A stretch of 64,000 nucleotides of DNA from Nageia nagi. Its lineage: Eukaryota > Pinophyta. The notes under the pieces were generated by a model that saw nothing but the letters and a program-made list of their open reading frames with translations, ran no database searches and had not been told where the DNA came from. The position numbers and the translations under genes were made by a program. The DNA is taken from NCBI GenBank assembly GCA_050084985.1, contig JBITNC010000001.1:80476001-80540000 (forward strand). The letters are read 5' to 3'. This document shows positions 1 through 12,757 of this stretch, piece by piece; position 1 is the stretch's first letter, and every line of letters starts with the position of its first letter.

Positions 1-507
1 TTCACAACTTCAACTCAACTTGACTTTACTTAAACTTGACTCCCACTATACTTGCTCTAGAATTTGTACTCAACTTGCACTAGAATTTTTCTTAGCTTGC
101 CTTACATGCCCATAGCACTCTCTATTTATAAGCTAGAGAAGATATCTAGATTTCTCTACAACTTGAATTTTAAAATACATTATATCTCCATCTCTAAAAA
201 TATCCAAACTGCCTTTAGAAATATCGATGAGATACCACATGGATATTTTGGCACATAACCCTTTTCTATAAATCTCTTTTAAATATCAAAAACTACTTTC
301 ATATCATTACATATCCTTGTGCCACATAATCCTATGGATAATTATAGAACATATATCTTCCAAATATTACCTATGGATGTTTCTTCTACTTACCATTTAC
401 CTTTTACCAGTTACTATTTTATTTTTTATCATACTTTACCAACTTAAAGTCCTTATAGTAAACTTATACTACTAATCATTGTTATGTCCCTATCTCTTTA
501 TTCTAGT
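1..507. other. AT-rich sequence with no recognised gene
   Basis: No coding domain, terminal repeat or RNA gene was recognised here. Short open frames exist but have no family resemblance and no splice context. Confidence 0.4.
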
Positions 508-510
508 TAC

Positions 511-595
511 GTTGTTATTCCATTACAATTATAACTATAGCTTATTGATGGATGTTGTTATTCCATTGTGGCTATAACTATAACTTATTGGTGGG
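511..595. repeat. Two-copy 43-bp tandem duplication
   Basis: Two adjacent copies of a unit of about 43 bp begin with GTTGTTATTCCATT at 511 and 554. They differ at a handful of positions, so this is an old local duplication. No function is implied. Confidence 0.7.
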
Positions 596-707
596 CATCA
601 TTATCTTGCACATCAAGTTGTTTTCTAGCCACTATTATTGATTGTGATACATACAAGTTACATAGAGATACTATATATTTACTGGAAAAATTTAATGATG
701 ATAGCTC

Positions 708-1205
708 TGAAGGATTTGAACTAGATCTAAACAAATCCTCTAGGACCTTAGACTAGGAAGCTAAATCATTCATCATCTATAATTCTAAGAACATCATTCA
801 CACAATATGACACCAATATAATGTGGTTCCTCCCTCCTTGGGAGTACATCCACAACTAGTTCTCTATTCTCAATCTATGTCTCTCTTACAACTATTTTAT
901 AGCTCTCTCCTACACAACCAAGTAGAGTAATCTTACTCCAAGACTTAGATATGTTTACAAGAGGAGAGGCCCTCTATTTATAGCTTGAGAGCACCTCCCT
1001 AACCTTCCTTTAACCCAAGGGTAAGGTTAGGGTTACATTAAATGTATCAACTAACTTCAACCTACCAACTAACCACTTTGGTAAAGTCAAAGTCTACATA
1101 TTAAAGAATTCAATTAATCTCTTAAGGTATCTACATACCCTTAAGTGATTAATTGAATTTACAAGGAGTTTAGATATTCACAATATTTCATTACAAATTC
1201 TAACA
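708..1205 (-). mobile_element. Solo LTR, 498 bp, minus strand (family S)
   Basis: Read on the minus strand the element starts TGTTAGAATTTG and ends CCTTCA. It is flanked by a perfect 5-bp target duplication, AGCTC at 703-707 and 1206-1210. It carries a TATA-like CTATAAATAG and a long hairpin with 20-bp arms (1108-1127 and 1139-1158, one mismatch). It has the same length and general sequence as the LTR at 3710-4207 in the opposite orientation, including a shared GGAGGAACCAC motif. No PBS or internal domain adjoins it. The structure fits an LTR left by recombination between the two ends of an LTR retrotransposon. Confidence 0.85.
1108..1158. repeat. Hairpin in the U3 part of the solo LTR
   Basis: Inverted arms of 20 bp (1108-1127 and 1139-1158, one mismatch) are separated by 11 bp. 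A related hairpin occurs at the same relative place in the sister LTR (about 3765-3813), so it is a property of the family and not chance. Confidence 0.75.
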
Positions 1206-1394
1206 AGCTCCATATGGGAATCTATGTGAAGGGCTAATTTTAAATAAGAAAATAACCTCAAGTCTATCCTCTTTACCATAATGTTACTTGGTAATGATAA
1301 AATGTTGGATGTATGGGATATATGATTTGATAAGATTGAAAGCTTTTTGCACACATGAATTTGGTTAACAATTAAAGCATGCTTTGTTGATTAC

Positions 1395-1535
1395 TTTTAT
1401 TTAATTCAACATGTATGTTTGATTAATTTGAATGAATTCAACATATATGGTTGATTTATTTGAACAAATTCAAAATTTATGATTGATTAATGATTGACTA
1501 AATTGAACAAAATCAACATGTATGGTTGATTTTGG
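1395..1535. repeat. Degenerate short tandem repeat, unit about 36 bp
   Basis: About four imperfect units carry the core TTCAACATGTATGGTTGATT followed by a TTTGAA-rich stretch. Spacing varies from about 36 to 50 bp. This is simple local amplification in the copia flank. Confidence 0.5.
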
Positions 1536-1727
1536 TTCTTAAAGTTAACATGCTTACATTGGTTAACACTTCCCCTTCTTTTGTAGCAAATAGGATACTC
1601 ACTTTTACCCAAGCATATCCTAGATCATTCCAACTATGGAATTTAGGAACCTAATATGGGGATGACTATAATAGAAATGATTTTAATAACTATTATGCCA
1701 AATATGAGATCAAGAGGAAGTTTACAA

Positions 1728-2946
1728 TGTAATTCCCCCAAATTGTACTCTCCAATAATAAGCAAATTTCCCTATAACTAGGGATTCCAAAATACCCCCA
1801 AATTGAAACCCTAGCCCCACATTAGGGTCTTTGAAACTCAAACCCTCATAGTTATTTGATGTCATTCCTCTAAGGCTCTACTCTTATTAGGACTACCCAC
1901 GTCTAGCCTAATTTACTAGTATTAAAAATAATGAGTATCATATACATGCAATAATTATCCTATCTCAACAAACCACTGGAAAATCAACATAAATCTAAGA
2001 TCTCATTACACATAAAAATAACAAATTGAGGATCTAGCATAAATATGTCATTGTTTCATAAATGTTATGATCAATTACAATATTTTCTTCTCATATCCAT
2101 ATGTTGACCTCAAATGGAGCTAACCAATACAATAATGTATCACTACAACCTACGAACCATGGGATAAGACCCCACACCTTTAGAAATATGAATCCTTCCC
2201 ATCGAAGGGGTCCTCTTTGTACAATGGAAATATGATTGAATGGTGTAAATGTTCTCTTGGATGCCACAAGATGTGCTGGATAACCTACTCAACCTAGCCT
2301 ATCAAGATCCACCCTCTAATAGCCCTCTAGACAACCTACCTAGGAATGGTGCTTAGCTTTGCTAAGTCTCAAGACCATAAATCCATATAAGTAAATTTCA
2401 AATGAGAGAAATAATAATTATCTATGTGAATGAGACCCTAAATGCTCTTTTATAACCTCCTCTAGCTTAAGCTCCTCAAAATCACCATAGTCAACCTTAT
2501 AATCCAACTTTGGAGTGTAACTAGTCAAACTAGTCCAATGTGGGGTCATAACGGCCAAGTAAGCCAATGTTAAATGTGTTGAGATCCTAAGAGGCTTACA
2601 TGGGATCCCAAGTGGATGAATGTGCCAAGGTGGGAGACATGATGAGTTAAGATGCCAACATTGGGGGTGTGGGACCCTCTAAGCTAGACATTAACTCCCA
2701 AGAGTCTATCCAAGTTATTTCAGTTGCTAGCATTTAGATTCCCACATTTTAGGATCTCCATACAATAAAATATACCTAATCTATACTTATGAGGTATCAT
2801 CCTAGTTGGGGCTCACATTGGGGCCCACATGACCTATATTTCCTATCCTAAGTTTACAATAATAATCATGAAATCACACCTACCTACTCTATTATATTAC
2901 AATTGACCCAGTTGGTCTTGATGCACCTTGGAATAGGTGCATTACA
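1728..2946 (-). repeat. 3' LTR of the minus-strand element
   Basis: The LTR is 1219 bp with TGTAAT/ATTACA ends. It matches 6702-7886 along its whole length with scattered substitutions and small indels. That divergence implies an insertion that is not recent. It is placed as the 3' LTR because the polypurine tract abuts it at 2947. Confidence 0.85.
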
Positions 2947-2961
2947 ATGCCTCCCCTCTTG
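2947..2961 (-). other. Polypurine tract (PPT)
   Basis: On the minus strand this reads CAAGAGGGGAGGCAT and directly precedes the LTR start TGTAATGCACC. Position and composition are as expected for the plus-strand DNA primer of an LTR retrotransposon. Confidence 0.8.
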
Positions 2962-3709
2962 AATTTCTTGTACCCAAGTAATTTATATAAAATCATAATA
3001 ATCTATAAAGACATATGGTGGAATGCATCTTCGATATGAACCAACTCATGTGCATTCCTCCTTAATAAGTGCCCTAAGGCATCTCCCCCTGCCTAATGGA
3101 TGTGGGTATGCTTCTAACAAATTAAACCTACAAGATCCCATGAAATAAAGATTTTATCATGGGATTATTTGATCATATGCTCCACTCAAAAGCTCTCCAC
3201 ACCCTTATGGCCAGTGTGAGGTAAGAATCCATTGCATCTCCTAGCTTCTAAATCCACCATTAAGGTAATGCATCCTCCCTCAAGTCCAATGATGGGTTAC
3301 TATCATCCTAACACCTCCAAACCATAGTACAAGCCTCCCCAAACTTCCACATTAGGTGCCTATCACCATGGAACCTCATCTTAGCAACCCTAGTCTCCAT
3401 ACTCCTTAATGTGGGGTCCCAAACTTCTTGGGTACCCACTATAGCAAGATTAGTCATCCCAATACTCTAGGTGGCAAGCTAAGCCTCTTATATGCCCAAT
3501 GTGTGTTGGAAATCCTCTAGAATGCTTAACATAGGGTGTGAGTGCCCCCATAAGCCTAACTTGGAGTGGCAGTGCTCTTGTATATCTATCATTGGGGTCC
3601 CAAATCTCCCATGATACAACATGGTTCCTCCTAGCTCCTCCTGCTACAATGTATGGTGGCAACTCTCCCAGATGTCCAACATGTATCCAACAAAATTATC
3701 TCCAAGAGT

Positions 3710-4207
3710 TGTTGGAATGTATAATGCATTATTGTAAATATTATGCAATAATCTTCTATGTAAGTTCACTAATACTTAAGGCTATCATTTGATACCTTAA
3801 GTATTTAAGTGAATATGATAATGTAACTTGTCCTACACTCCATGTCATGAGCATGCCCCTTAGGTAAAAGGATGTGCATGTCATGCTTTTGTACATTGGA
3901 TAAAAGGGGGATCAAAAGAGGGATTTTGGCCTATAAATGGAAGGCTTCCTCTTTGTGATAACATACCAATTTATAGAGTAAAGTTATTCTATAGGATAGT
4001 GTTTAGGAGAAAAGCGTAGGAGGATTGTAAGAGTTCATATTTGTTAATAAGAGAGATCTAGTTAGTGGATGTACTTCTAGTTGGAGGAACCACTTACATC
4101 TTGTGTTATCTTTGTGAGATTGCCTTGTGAGTTTGTTAAATGTGTATTATGAGCTTTCATGTGATCTTGGTTGTGTAGGAAGTTATATGTTAGTGTTACT
4201 TCCTTCA
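3710..4207 (+). mobile_element. Solo LTR, 498 bp, plus strand (family S), nested
   Basis: The element begins TGTTGGAATG, ends CTTCCTTCA, and is flanked by a perfect 5-bp duplication AGAGT (3705-3709 and 4208-4212). It contains CTATAAATGG as a TATA-like box and the family hairpin near 3765-3813. It is inserted in the internal region of the 1728-7886 element and is therefore younger than it. It is the same family as 708-1205, at the same length. Confidence 0.87.
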
Positions 4208-4761
4208 AGAGTGTGCATAACAATCCTTATAATTGAACTATTATATTCAAAGTGAGATGAAACCAACACCCCAACATGCATGTTAACCTCTAAAATGTAA
4301 ACTATTATCAATTGGCAAAAGTATGTAATCCTCCCCACATGCTCAAAGTCACCAAATAGGTCTAAAAAACTAGCAAGCATGTGATACTCAAGTCTAGAAT
4401 GGAAATCAGCATAAAATGTCTCAATCTTCCTAAGAATGGCAGTCCATCTTATGACAATAATGACCTATTCATTCTTTCAAAATGTAACCATCATAATGTC
4501 AAACATAGCCTCCAAACCATGGGAAAATGTGGACTCACATTTAGTCCAATTAGACATATTCATCATGTCATCAATGCATGTAACAATACACCCTTTAACA
4601 ATAATCAATCTATTATTGATTTATGTCCCTTCCATCCTTAAAATTACTATCCAAATAGCTAAGAATACTACCCAAGATGCTGACAACCATGGTGACATCT
4701 CAACCCCAATTTTCTTACATCTTCCCTTATCAAATGTTGTCCTTGACATGTACCATCCCAA

Positions 4762-6423
4762 CTAAAGGAAAATTGTAATAAGGTCTAAAAATGTCTCTTC
4801 CAAGTTAATCCACACCAAACAAAAGGATGAAGAGTGACTACTCCTACAAATGCTTGAGTTATCCTCATACATTGTAACCTTTTGGGGTAGCAAGGTAGCT
4901 TTAGAAATGACATGATTCCTTACCCCAAATAGTGTTGAATATTTAGGAACATAATGACCAAATGTACCCCTCTTTTCCTTGATACCTTGGTTGCAAATCA
5001 ACATGTCATAAGGAAGCATGATACCCCTATCATGTCCTAACCTTTCAAGTGAGGCTATGAAATCTTGCATACACACAAACAACCAAAGTGAGCTAGAATA
5101 AGTGAGGCTATTGGCCCTTGTCATGTGCCAAGGATCCAAATAGCTCCAATGACCTTCAAATCTTCTATCATAGGTGGAGAATATTCTACCATCCTTCCCT
5201 AAGGCTAATTAGAAAAACTTCTTGCTATCTCCTTTATTCCCCAAAAACACCTCCAACCTTCTAAATCTCCTATTGTGTGCTAACACACCCAAATCCCATG
5301 GAGCTAGTAGTCTATTGCCATTTACATGTAGAATCAATTTCTCCCACTTGTCACAACTTGAAACCAAAGGCATGAGACTAGTATATGCAATTTCATAACC
5401 AAATTTCATGTCCACATCAAGCATCTTATGCTTTGCTAAATTCTCAACCAATAGAAATGATTGTAATCTAAATAAAATGTTTAGTGGCTCTATTTGACAT
5501 ACCTCATGTGTGGATATAATGATTTCTAATTTCATAATATCTAAAATGTTATTTTCTTCTTTACATTATTTAACTTCTTCTGTGCTAGGCTTATGCTCCT
5601 CTTCTTTCTCATCATTATTTTCCAAAATTAAATCTAGAAGAAGAATAGCTTTTTCCTCTTTCACCCCAATATTGTCACTCCCCAAATCATCATGCAAATC
5701 CTTTGAATTACTACTATGGAAATTAGAATTGCTATCATACCTTTTTGGAGTTTCAATATGGCTGATATGAGATTCTTCTCTTACCACTTCTTCTTCTTAA
5801 CCAAATGATCCATGATGAGTGGATTCTCTATCTCTCAAAATCTTGGATCTTCTTAGACTATGCTCCTGATCAGATAGATCCTTTTTACTCCAAAAATTAG
5901 CATCTTATTTGGTCAAACATGGGCCTCTACTTCCCTTAAGAGCTCTATGTCATGATTCCTCCTCTTCTCTAGCCCAACATGGCTCCTTCTGGCCCTCATT
6001 GACCAAATGTTTATGTCCTCTTCCAAATCAAGCTTACTATTGAATCTCCCTAACCTCTAGATCTGGATGTTCCTCAATTTGTTCAATAATTTCATGCTAA
6101 TGAGGTGGCCATTAGCTTATGTTTTCCTCCAAGAATTCCAATTATCGACTCATTTGTTCTTACATATCCATCATTATCCCTGACACCTTATGTAGGGTAG
6201 ATATCATTTCATTAAATTAGCATTCAAGAATGGATTCTAAAAATGGTGTATGACTTATTATCCTTCTATTACTCACATCCATATTCTATCCTCTTGTGCT
6301 ACTTATGCCTTTCTCTCACCTCTAAAAACCCTAGTCTCTAGTTGCTCTTTCATCCATAGTCATCTCTCATCCTCTTGAAAGGTTGCCTTCCTAGATTTGT
6401 TGCTCGTTCAAGCGGATGCCATA
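4762..6423 (-). pseudogene. Decayed internal coding region of the minus-strand LTR element
   Basis: Read on the minus strand from a start near 6423 (MASA, then a stop), fragments of coding appearance continue with many stops and frame changes to about 4762. The longest open pieces are 5209-5535 and 4762-5139. An acidic, serine-rich stretch lies near 5566-5787. No aspartic protease, DDE integrase or reverse transcriptase signature is present. Its position just after the PBS suggests a gag-like protein, but no gag domain can be recognised, so the product is unnamed. Confidence 0.4.
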
Positions 6424-6687
6424 GTTTTCAAATCCTAACTTAAAACCCTCATATTAATTTTTTCTAAGTAGATAGGATGATAGATCAAGTCCTTATACAC
6501 CTAGAAATAACCTTCAAATTTGTAGATATGTTCTCCAAACCCTAGATGACCTAGTCTAGGAATTTAGTTTTTCCCCAAAAACTATCATTTTGACATCAAA
6601 AATAGCTTTCTTAATGTCGGACCTCATCAGAGATTGGTCCAATTCATATCTAACTATATATTAACCTTATAATGTGGCTATATCTAA

Positions 6688-6699
6688 GCTCTAATACCA
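6688..6699 (-). other. Primer-binding site, initiator-Met tRNA type
   Basis: On the minus strand the sequence is TGGTATTAGAGC, one base from the TGGTATCAGAGC typical of plant retrotransposons primed by initiator tRNA-Met. It lies two bases inside the 5' LTR (6702-7886) and sets the orientation of the element. Confidence 0.85.
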
Positions 6700-6701
6700 C
6701 T

Positions 6702-7886
6702 TGTAATGCCCCCAAAACCTACTCTCTAATAATGAGCAAATTTCCCTATAACTAGGGTTTCCAAAATACCCCAAAATGGTAATCCTAACCCCATATTAGG
6801 GTATTTGGCACTCAAACCCTCCCATTTCGTTAACATCAACCCTCTAAGGCTTTACTCCTACAAGACTACCCATGTCTAGCCTAATTTTCCAATATTACAA
6901 ATAATGAGTATCATATACATGTAATAATTATTCTATCTCAACAAACCACTAGAAAACCAACATAAATCCAAGATCTCATTACACATAAACATAAAAAATT
7001 GAGGATCCAACATCAATATGGAATTGTTTCATAAATGATATGATAAATTATAATCTTTGGCTCCCATATCCATATGTTGACCTCAAATGGAGCCAACCAA
7101 TACAATGATGTATCACTACAGCCTACGAAACATGGGATAAGACCCCACACCCTTAGAAATTTAAATCATCCCCATCGAAGGAGCCCTCCTTATATATTGG
7201 AAATCTAATTGAATGGTATATGTGTTCCCTTGTATGCCACTATATGTGTTGAGTAACCTACTTAGCCTAGCCTATTAGGATCCCACCCCTTGATAGCCCT
7301 CTAGATGACCTGCCTAGCAATGGTGCTTAGCATCGCTAAGTCTTGAGACCATTGGTCCATATAAGTAAATATCAAATGAGATAAAAAAAAAATAATTTTT
7401 TTGAATGATACCCTCAATTCTCTTTTGTAACCTCCTCTAGCTTAAGCTCCTCAAAATCACCATAGTCAACCTTATAATCCAACGTTGGGGTATAACTATT
7501 CAAACTACTCCAACATTGGGTCATAAGGGCCCAGTAAGCCAATGTTGGGTGTGCTAAGCTCCCAAGAGGCTTATGTGGGGTCCCAAGTGGCCAAATGTGC
7601 CAACATGGGAGACATGATGAGTCAAGATGCCAACATTGGGAGTGTGGGACCCTTTAAGTTGAATGTTAGCTCCCAAGATTCTGTCTAAGTCATTTTAGCT
7701 GCCAATATTGGGATTCCCATATTTCAAGATATTTTTACAATAAAATGTACCTAATCTATATTTAAGAAGGATCATCCCACTTAGGGCTCATAATGGGGCC
7801 CACATGGTCTATATTTCTTATCTTGAGTTTACAATATTACAATTAACCCAATGAGTCCTAATGCACCTTGGAATAGGTGCATTACA
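6702..7886 (-). repeat. 5' LTR of the minus-strand element
   Basis: The LTR is 1185 bp, starts TGTAATGCC and ends GTGCATTACA. It is the partner of 1728-2946 and adjoins the PBS. Confidence 0.85.
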
Positions 7887-9985
7887 CACAATCCCTTACA
7901 CCTCTCAATAAAATGGTGGTATTAAAAGAAAGAATAGAACCATTTAGAAAATGGTTAAGTGCATGTTGGGAAATCTCATAGTTTCTTATAAGGTGAAGTT
8001 ATGAGCACTACTATCTACACCCTAAATAGGTACCCTGCAAAAGTAGTTGAAGTTAAAACCCCATATTAGGCATGGATGGGAAAGAAACCTAACATATATC
8101 ACCTTAGGCTTTTTGGTTATGATTCCTATTCCTTTATTGTTTCTAAGAAAAGAAAGAGGTTGGACATAATATCCTAAAAGTGCATCTTTGTGGGCTATAA
8201 TAGTCAGCATAGAGGCTACAAGATCTACTCTCCTTCCTCTAAAGTATTGTTCATATCGAGGGATGTAAATTTCAATAAATTTCTTGAGGAATATGCTTCA
8301 TGTGAGGACCTAAATGATCTTGATAAGTCTTTTATTTCACCTAAATGGATGGATATCAGTTTAGATATGTCACCTCAAGAGAAAAATTCTCCAACATAAA
8401 GGATAAAAATAAGTATGACCTTAAAACAAATCCTTATTTTCCAAAATTGATAGAAATAATGATCCTTCATCATTCAAGGAAACTTCAAAGCATGAATATT
8501 GGATGAAAGTCATGAAAATGAAGTATAAGGTTCTAATGAAAAATAAAACTTGGGATTTAGTTCTCTATCCCAATGAAAAGAATGTACTTGGCAATAAGTG
8601 GATTTACAAGTTCAAATACAATTCAATTGTAAAAATTGAGAAATATGAGGCAAGGTTAGTACTAATGGGTTTCACTCAGAAATAAAGAGTTGACTAAAAA
8701 GAAACCTTTGCTCTAGTGGTAAAGATGTCCACAACTAAGTTAATCCTAGCTCTTTCAGTAACTTAGGGATGGAAAGTTTTTCAAGTTGATGTCACGAGTT
8801 CTTTTCTCAATGGTAACTTAGATGTGAAGATCTACATGAACCAACCATAAAGATTTATTATGGAAGGAAAAGATTCCTTTGTATGAAAGATAAAGAATTC
8901 CTTGTATGGACTTAAGAGAGCACCTAGAGCTTGGTACAAAAAGATTTGAGGATACTTTATAGACATTGAATTCTTTAAGTGCTTCTTCAATATATATATA
9001 TATGTGCTCAACAATGACAAGACTTGATCTTGATTCTTCTCTATGTGTATGATCATTTGATCACATGAAATAATATTGAAATCATCCAAAAGTGCATATC
9101 CAAACTTAAGGACACATTTAAAATGATTGATCTTGGTCTCTTACACTACTATTTTAGTATGTAAGTGTATAAATATAAGGATTGTACTTACCTTAGTCAA
9201 TCTAATTATATCTCATATATATTGCAAAAGTTCAAAATAGAGGAGTACAAACTTACTACGATCCTAATCTATCCTTGAATCAATCTATCTCTTAGCTCCA
9301 ACTCTTAGTTGGTAGATGCTACATCTTACTGGAAATTAATTAAAAATCTTCTTTATTTGACTATCTCCCTACAAGATATTACCTTTGTAGTAAATATTAT
9401 GGAATAGTTTATGCAGAAATTGTATGTTGAGCACCTCAATCTTGTTAAGAAAATCTTGATTTATGTTGTAGGAATGAAGGATTCTACTCTCAAGTATTCC
9501 AAGTTGCCCTCATTTGTTCTCTCAAGGTTTTCAGATTTTGACTATATGGTGAATAGAGATGATAAGAAATAAAAATTTTCTTATGTTTAGAATTGGTTCA
9601 GGTGCAATCTATTAGGATCCCAAGAAATAGCTTACTATTTCTCTCTCCATCACAGAGGTAGAATATAAAGCCATATTAGTCATGACCTAGGAAGCTATTT
9701 GGTTGAGGCATCTTCTAAAAGAAATTGGGTATGAGGAAGCACACCCATCTCAGATTTCCTTAGATAATCAATCGGATATTACTTTTTCAAAGAACCTTAT
9801 TTTCCATCAAATAACAGAACATGTTGAAATCCAAGAATATTTTACCAAGGAGAAGGTTTTGGATGGTATCTTAAAATTGTAGTATTGGCTATTAGTCTTA
9901 AACTCCATTAATTTGTTCATAAATCCCCTTCCTAAAGCTTATTTTAGCAAGCTTAAGTAATCTATTGGGTTGGTGAAGTTTCCCT
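7887..9985 (+). pseudogene. copia pol remnant: integrase end, reverse transcriptase, RNase H
   Basis: Order on the plus strand: the integrase C-terminal region at 7891-8290 contains a GYNSQHRGYKIYSPS-type motif and SRDV. The reverse transcriptase from about 8470 has TWDLV, GNKWIYK, ARLV-MGFTQK, GWKVFQ-DV-SFLNG and SLYGLKRAPRAWYKK. The catalytic YVDD block near 9044 reads YVYD here. DLGLLHYY follows. RNase H remnants at 9600-9900 include an IFHQ-TEH segment. Stops interrupt every domain. It once copied element RNA into DNA and integrated it, and cannot now. Confidence 0.8.
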
Positions 9986-10640
9986 TAAGGAGGAGTGAAG
10001 GTTGAATTCTTATTGAGTTCATGTTTATGATGACAACTTCATTCCTAAGAGGATTTTTAGGTTGTATAGTGTAGATCTTTTTTTGTACACCATTATGGTT
10101 AGTTCACTCAGAGGAACTATTTGTACATATGTGAGAATATGATGACTTGTGCTAGCACTAATTTAGATATCTATATATGAGGAACTAGTATGTATTTTTT
10201 GATATTGTTTAGTTATCCATATGTGAAGAACTCATATGTGCTTATACTCTATCTTTTTATGTTGATCAACACATATTTTATACAGTAGGTGATAATGATT
10301 ATTAGCTTGGCATCTTCATGATGACTTATAGTGCATTATTGATCAATTTATGGATGACATTAATTGATTTATTTATCCTATGTTGATATGAATGTTTATA
10401 TGGTGCATTTGACTGATCTTATTTATGAGTTTCTTGTAAGTTGCAGGTTTCTTTTTGAGAGTGTAGGTTACCTACTTCGAGTGAGAAAGCTCATGGAGGC
10501 TCATCATATCAACTTGTTGTTGAATGACTAATTTGTATAGTGAAACCAATTAAGATTAATAATTGTATTGTAAACCATTTTTCTAATGGTAAAGTAGAAA
10601 GGGTTGGGGCCATTTAGAGAACCTATTCACCATCTAATCA
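9986..10640 (+). other. Probable copia 3' LTR, decayed
   Basis: The sequence lies immediately after the putative polypurine tract of the copia element. No second copy is present in the window, so LTR identity is inferred from position only. No gene was seen. Confidence 0.3.
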
Positions 10641-10649
10641 AAAATAGTA

Positions 10650-11070
10650 TTGAAAACCCTTATGGTAAAGAAACACCTTAATATATTCCTTAAGGAAAAA
10701 ATTACTCCATAATAATCACTTCAAAGGGGCAACCTCTAATTCACCGAATGCAATCCTTTAAGCCAATATTATATTAATACCATCATGATTGATTTTTTAT
10801 ACTTATGTGATTAACTATCAACCATATTTATATTTTCCCCTTGTATAAACATATGCACCATTAGTTACTAATATTATGAGTAATATAGCCCATTTATACC
10901 TTTAACCCACCTAAGTAATTGAGTTATATGCTAGATGTATACTTGTATATAACTCCACATATAAAATATATCAGAAGTATTTTTTTACTTTGTATTATTC
11001 TCACATAAATTACCATTGCACCATTTAATGTTATATCCTCATGATTCTTATTTAAACTCCTATAGTATAA
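10650..11070. repeat. Dispersed repeat block P, copy 1
   Basis: This block shares a long patchy similarity in direct orientation with 18280-19020, including the order of the motifs TGCAATCCTT, ATACCATCAT, GCACCATTA, TTGAGTTATATGC and ACTCC--ATA. The element type is unknown. No coding domain was seen. Confidence 0.55.
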
Positions 11071-11079
11071 TTACATAAA

Positions 11080-12700
11080 GTCCCCCTTTGAAGTGGTTTA
11101 TTCATAAACCATTATTAAATAATAATCTATGCAACTCTTTCACAATAGATAGTAATTTATGCCAAGCTTACTCATCCACATATGTGCACTTCATGTTTAT
11201 TATTATTTCTTTTTATTCTCCTTTAATTTATTGTTATCATTATTTAGAATTCATATATATATTCTTATTGTTTCCATGTGTAACCATGGTTAGCTCTCTT
11301 TTGAGAATACCATGATTTTTTTTACATTACATTGATATTGTGAATACCCATAATTGTGAGGGTATTCAAGATTTATTCCACCATAGGTATAAGTCCATTA
11401 ATTTTATGATGGATTGTAGTAATCCCTCCTTTATAATATTGGCCTGGCATCTCATTTTCAAATACCAAGTTTGCAATCACTTCTTATGAGGTGGAGGTTG
11501 TAATACAAATGGATTGTAATAATTTTCTACTTCCTCCATGTTGTTTATTAAGTTTTTATTAGGTACTTCAAAATACTATAGAATCTTCTCTTCATTCTTG
11601 ATGTTTACTTCTTCCTTTTCAAAAATACCCTGGAATGAGACCTTTTTCTTGTACCAAAGCTTTATAAATTTATTTTGCATATTAAAATTAATATTTATTA
11701 GTGTTTCTAACTAAGAATAAACAATAACAATGTTAATACCACTCATATCAAAAGCATAAAAATATGAATGTAAACTATATTCATCCATAGTAAGCTTCAC
11801 AACTTGAAATAGTTGAATATTTTCATAGAAAAGTATGTATTTGATATTCCTTGGTTGCATATACAAGTTATTCATTAAATCTATGCTAACAAATATATAC
11901 TTGTTTCTATGAATCATGGAGACTGCAGCATTAATATTTGAATAACTCCACAAACTTGCAACACTAATTACTCCTTATAAGTCCAATAATAATTATCTTT
12001 TGTGTTTTCTTCCTCTTAATCATCATTAACATCTTCTTTTGTCTCATTTCATGCTACTTTATTTTATTTTTTTTATTCTTCCACAATTATTTTTTCTTTT
12101 CTTGGATTTTTGTTTTTTTCTCTCTCCTACTTCTTTATCTTTTTTTCCTTTTACTTTTTTTCCTCTAATTCTTTTTTGCTTTTTGCTTAACCCATGTTTC
12201 TAAAAATAATGTGGTCATTTTTCTCATGAGTATGAATATGCTTTTCTCAAAAATGACTTCTGTATTTTTCCATCATGCATAATATTGAGAGTTGTAAGTG
12301 AATTGTTCTTATAATAAAATGATTTGAAATTAAACTAGCAATCTCTAACATCTAGATTATCTTTCATAGAAAAAGCAAAGAGCTTTATCATTAAATTATT
12401 TATGAAAATATCCAAATCACATTCCAAACATTGAAATTTTTGGAAACAAAGATAAAACAATTTACATCCCCAAGTCCTAGAAAAAGATTTTTTGGATCAA
12501 TAATAAAATCACCATAACAAATTGAAAATAAATTCGAGTTAAATTTTGAATTGTAACGTCTTTGTATTTTTCCAAAAACACATACAAATTTAATGAAAGT
12601 TTTTGCGAAATTGCACATTGAGGAATTATTTTATAATAATATTTAAAATCAATATTGAATAATAAAAGTAACTCTTAATTTGTTGACATTTGAATTGTAA
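11080..12700. other. AT-rich unassigned stretch with a pyrimidine-rich tract
   Basis: No gene was recognised. About 12050-12190 is a long T/C-rich low-complexity run on the plus strand. Short open frames have no domain support. Confidence 0.4.
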
Positions 12701-12757
12701 TATCCTTGTACTTATTCAAACTAATTGGTAAATTTTACCTAAAAATTCATAAGATTA

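Larger units (their letters stand above)
1728..7886 (-). mobile_element. Structurally complete LTR retroelement without polymerase, minus strand
   Basis: Two direct repeats of about 1.2 kb (1728-2946 and 6702-7886) begin TGTAAT and end ATTACA. A primer-binding site lies beside the right LTR and a polypurine tract beside the left LTR, so the element is transcribed on the minus strand. A 5-bp target duplication with one mismatch (TACAA at 1723-1727, CACAA at 7887-7891) flanks it. The internal 3.75 kb shows no protease, integrase or reverse transcriptase motif. It does contain decayed reading frames on the minus strand and a nested solo LTR. It therefore resembles a non-autonomous gag-type or large-derivative element that would need enzymes from elsewhere. 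Its PPT resembles that of the gag-only element at 51500. Confidence 0.85.
1660..9985 (+). mobile_element. Decayed Ty1/copia retrotransposon, interrupted by a nested LTR element
   Basis: The pol reading frame runs on the plus strand. The integrase core ends at 1727 (...YYAKYEIKRKFT) and resumes at 7887 (IPYTPLNKMVV), matching the copia signature FTIPYTPQQNGVVER across the insertion. After that come the end of integrase, the reverse transcriptase and RNase H, ending near 9985 at a purine-rich AAGGAGGAG that may be the polypurine tract. The 5' part (gag, protease, 5' LTR) was not identified. Many in-frame stops show that it is dead. The domain assignment is firm. The outer limits are approximate. 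Confidence 0.8.
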
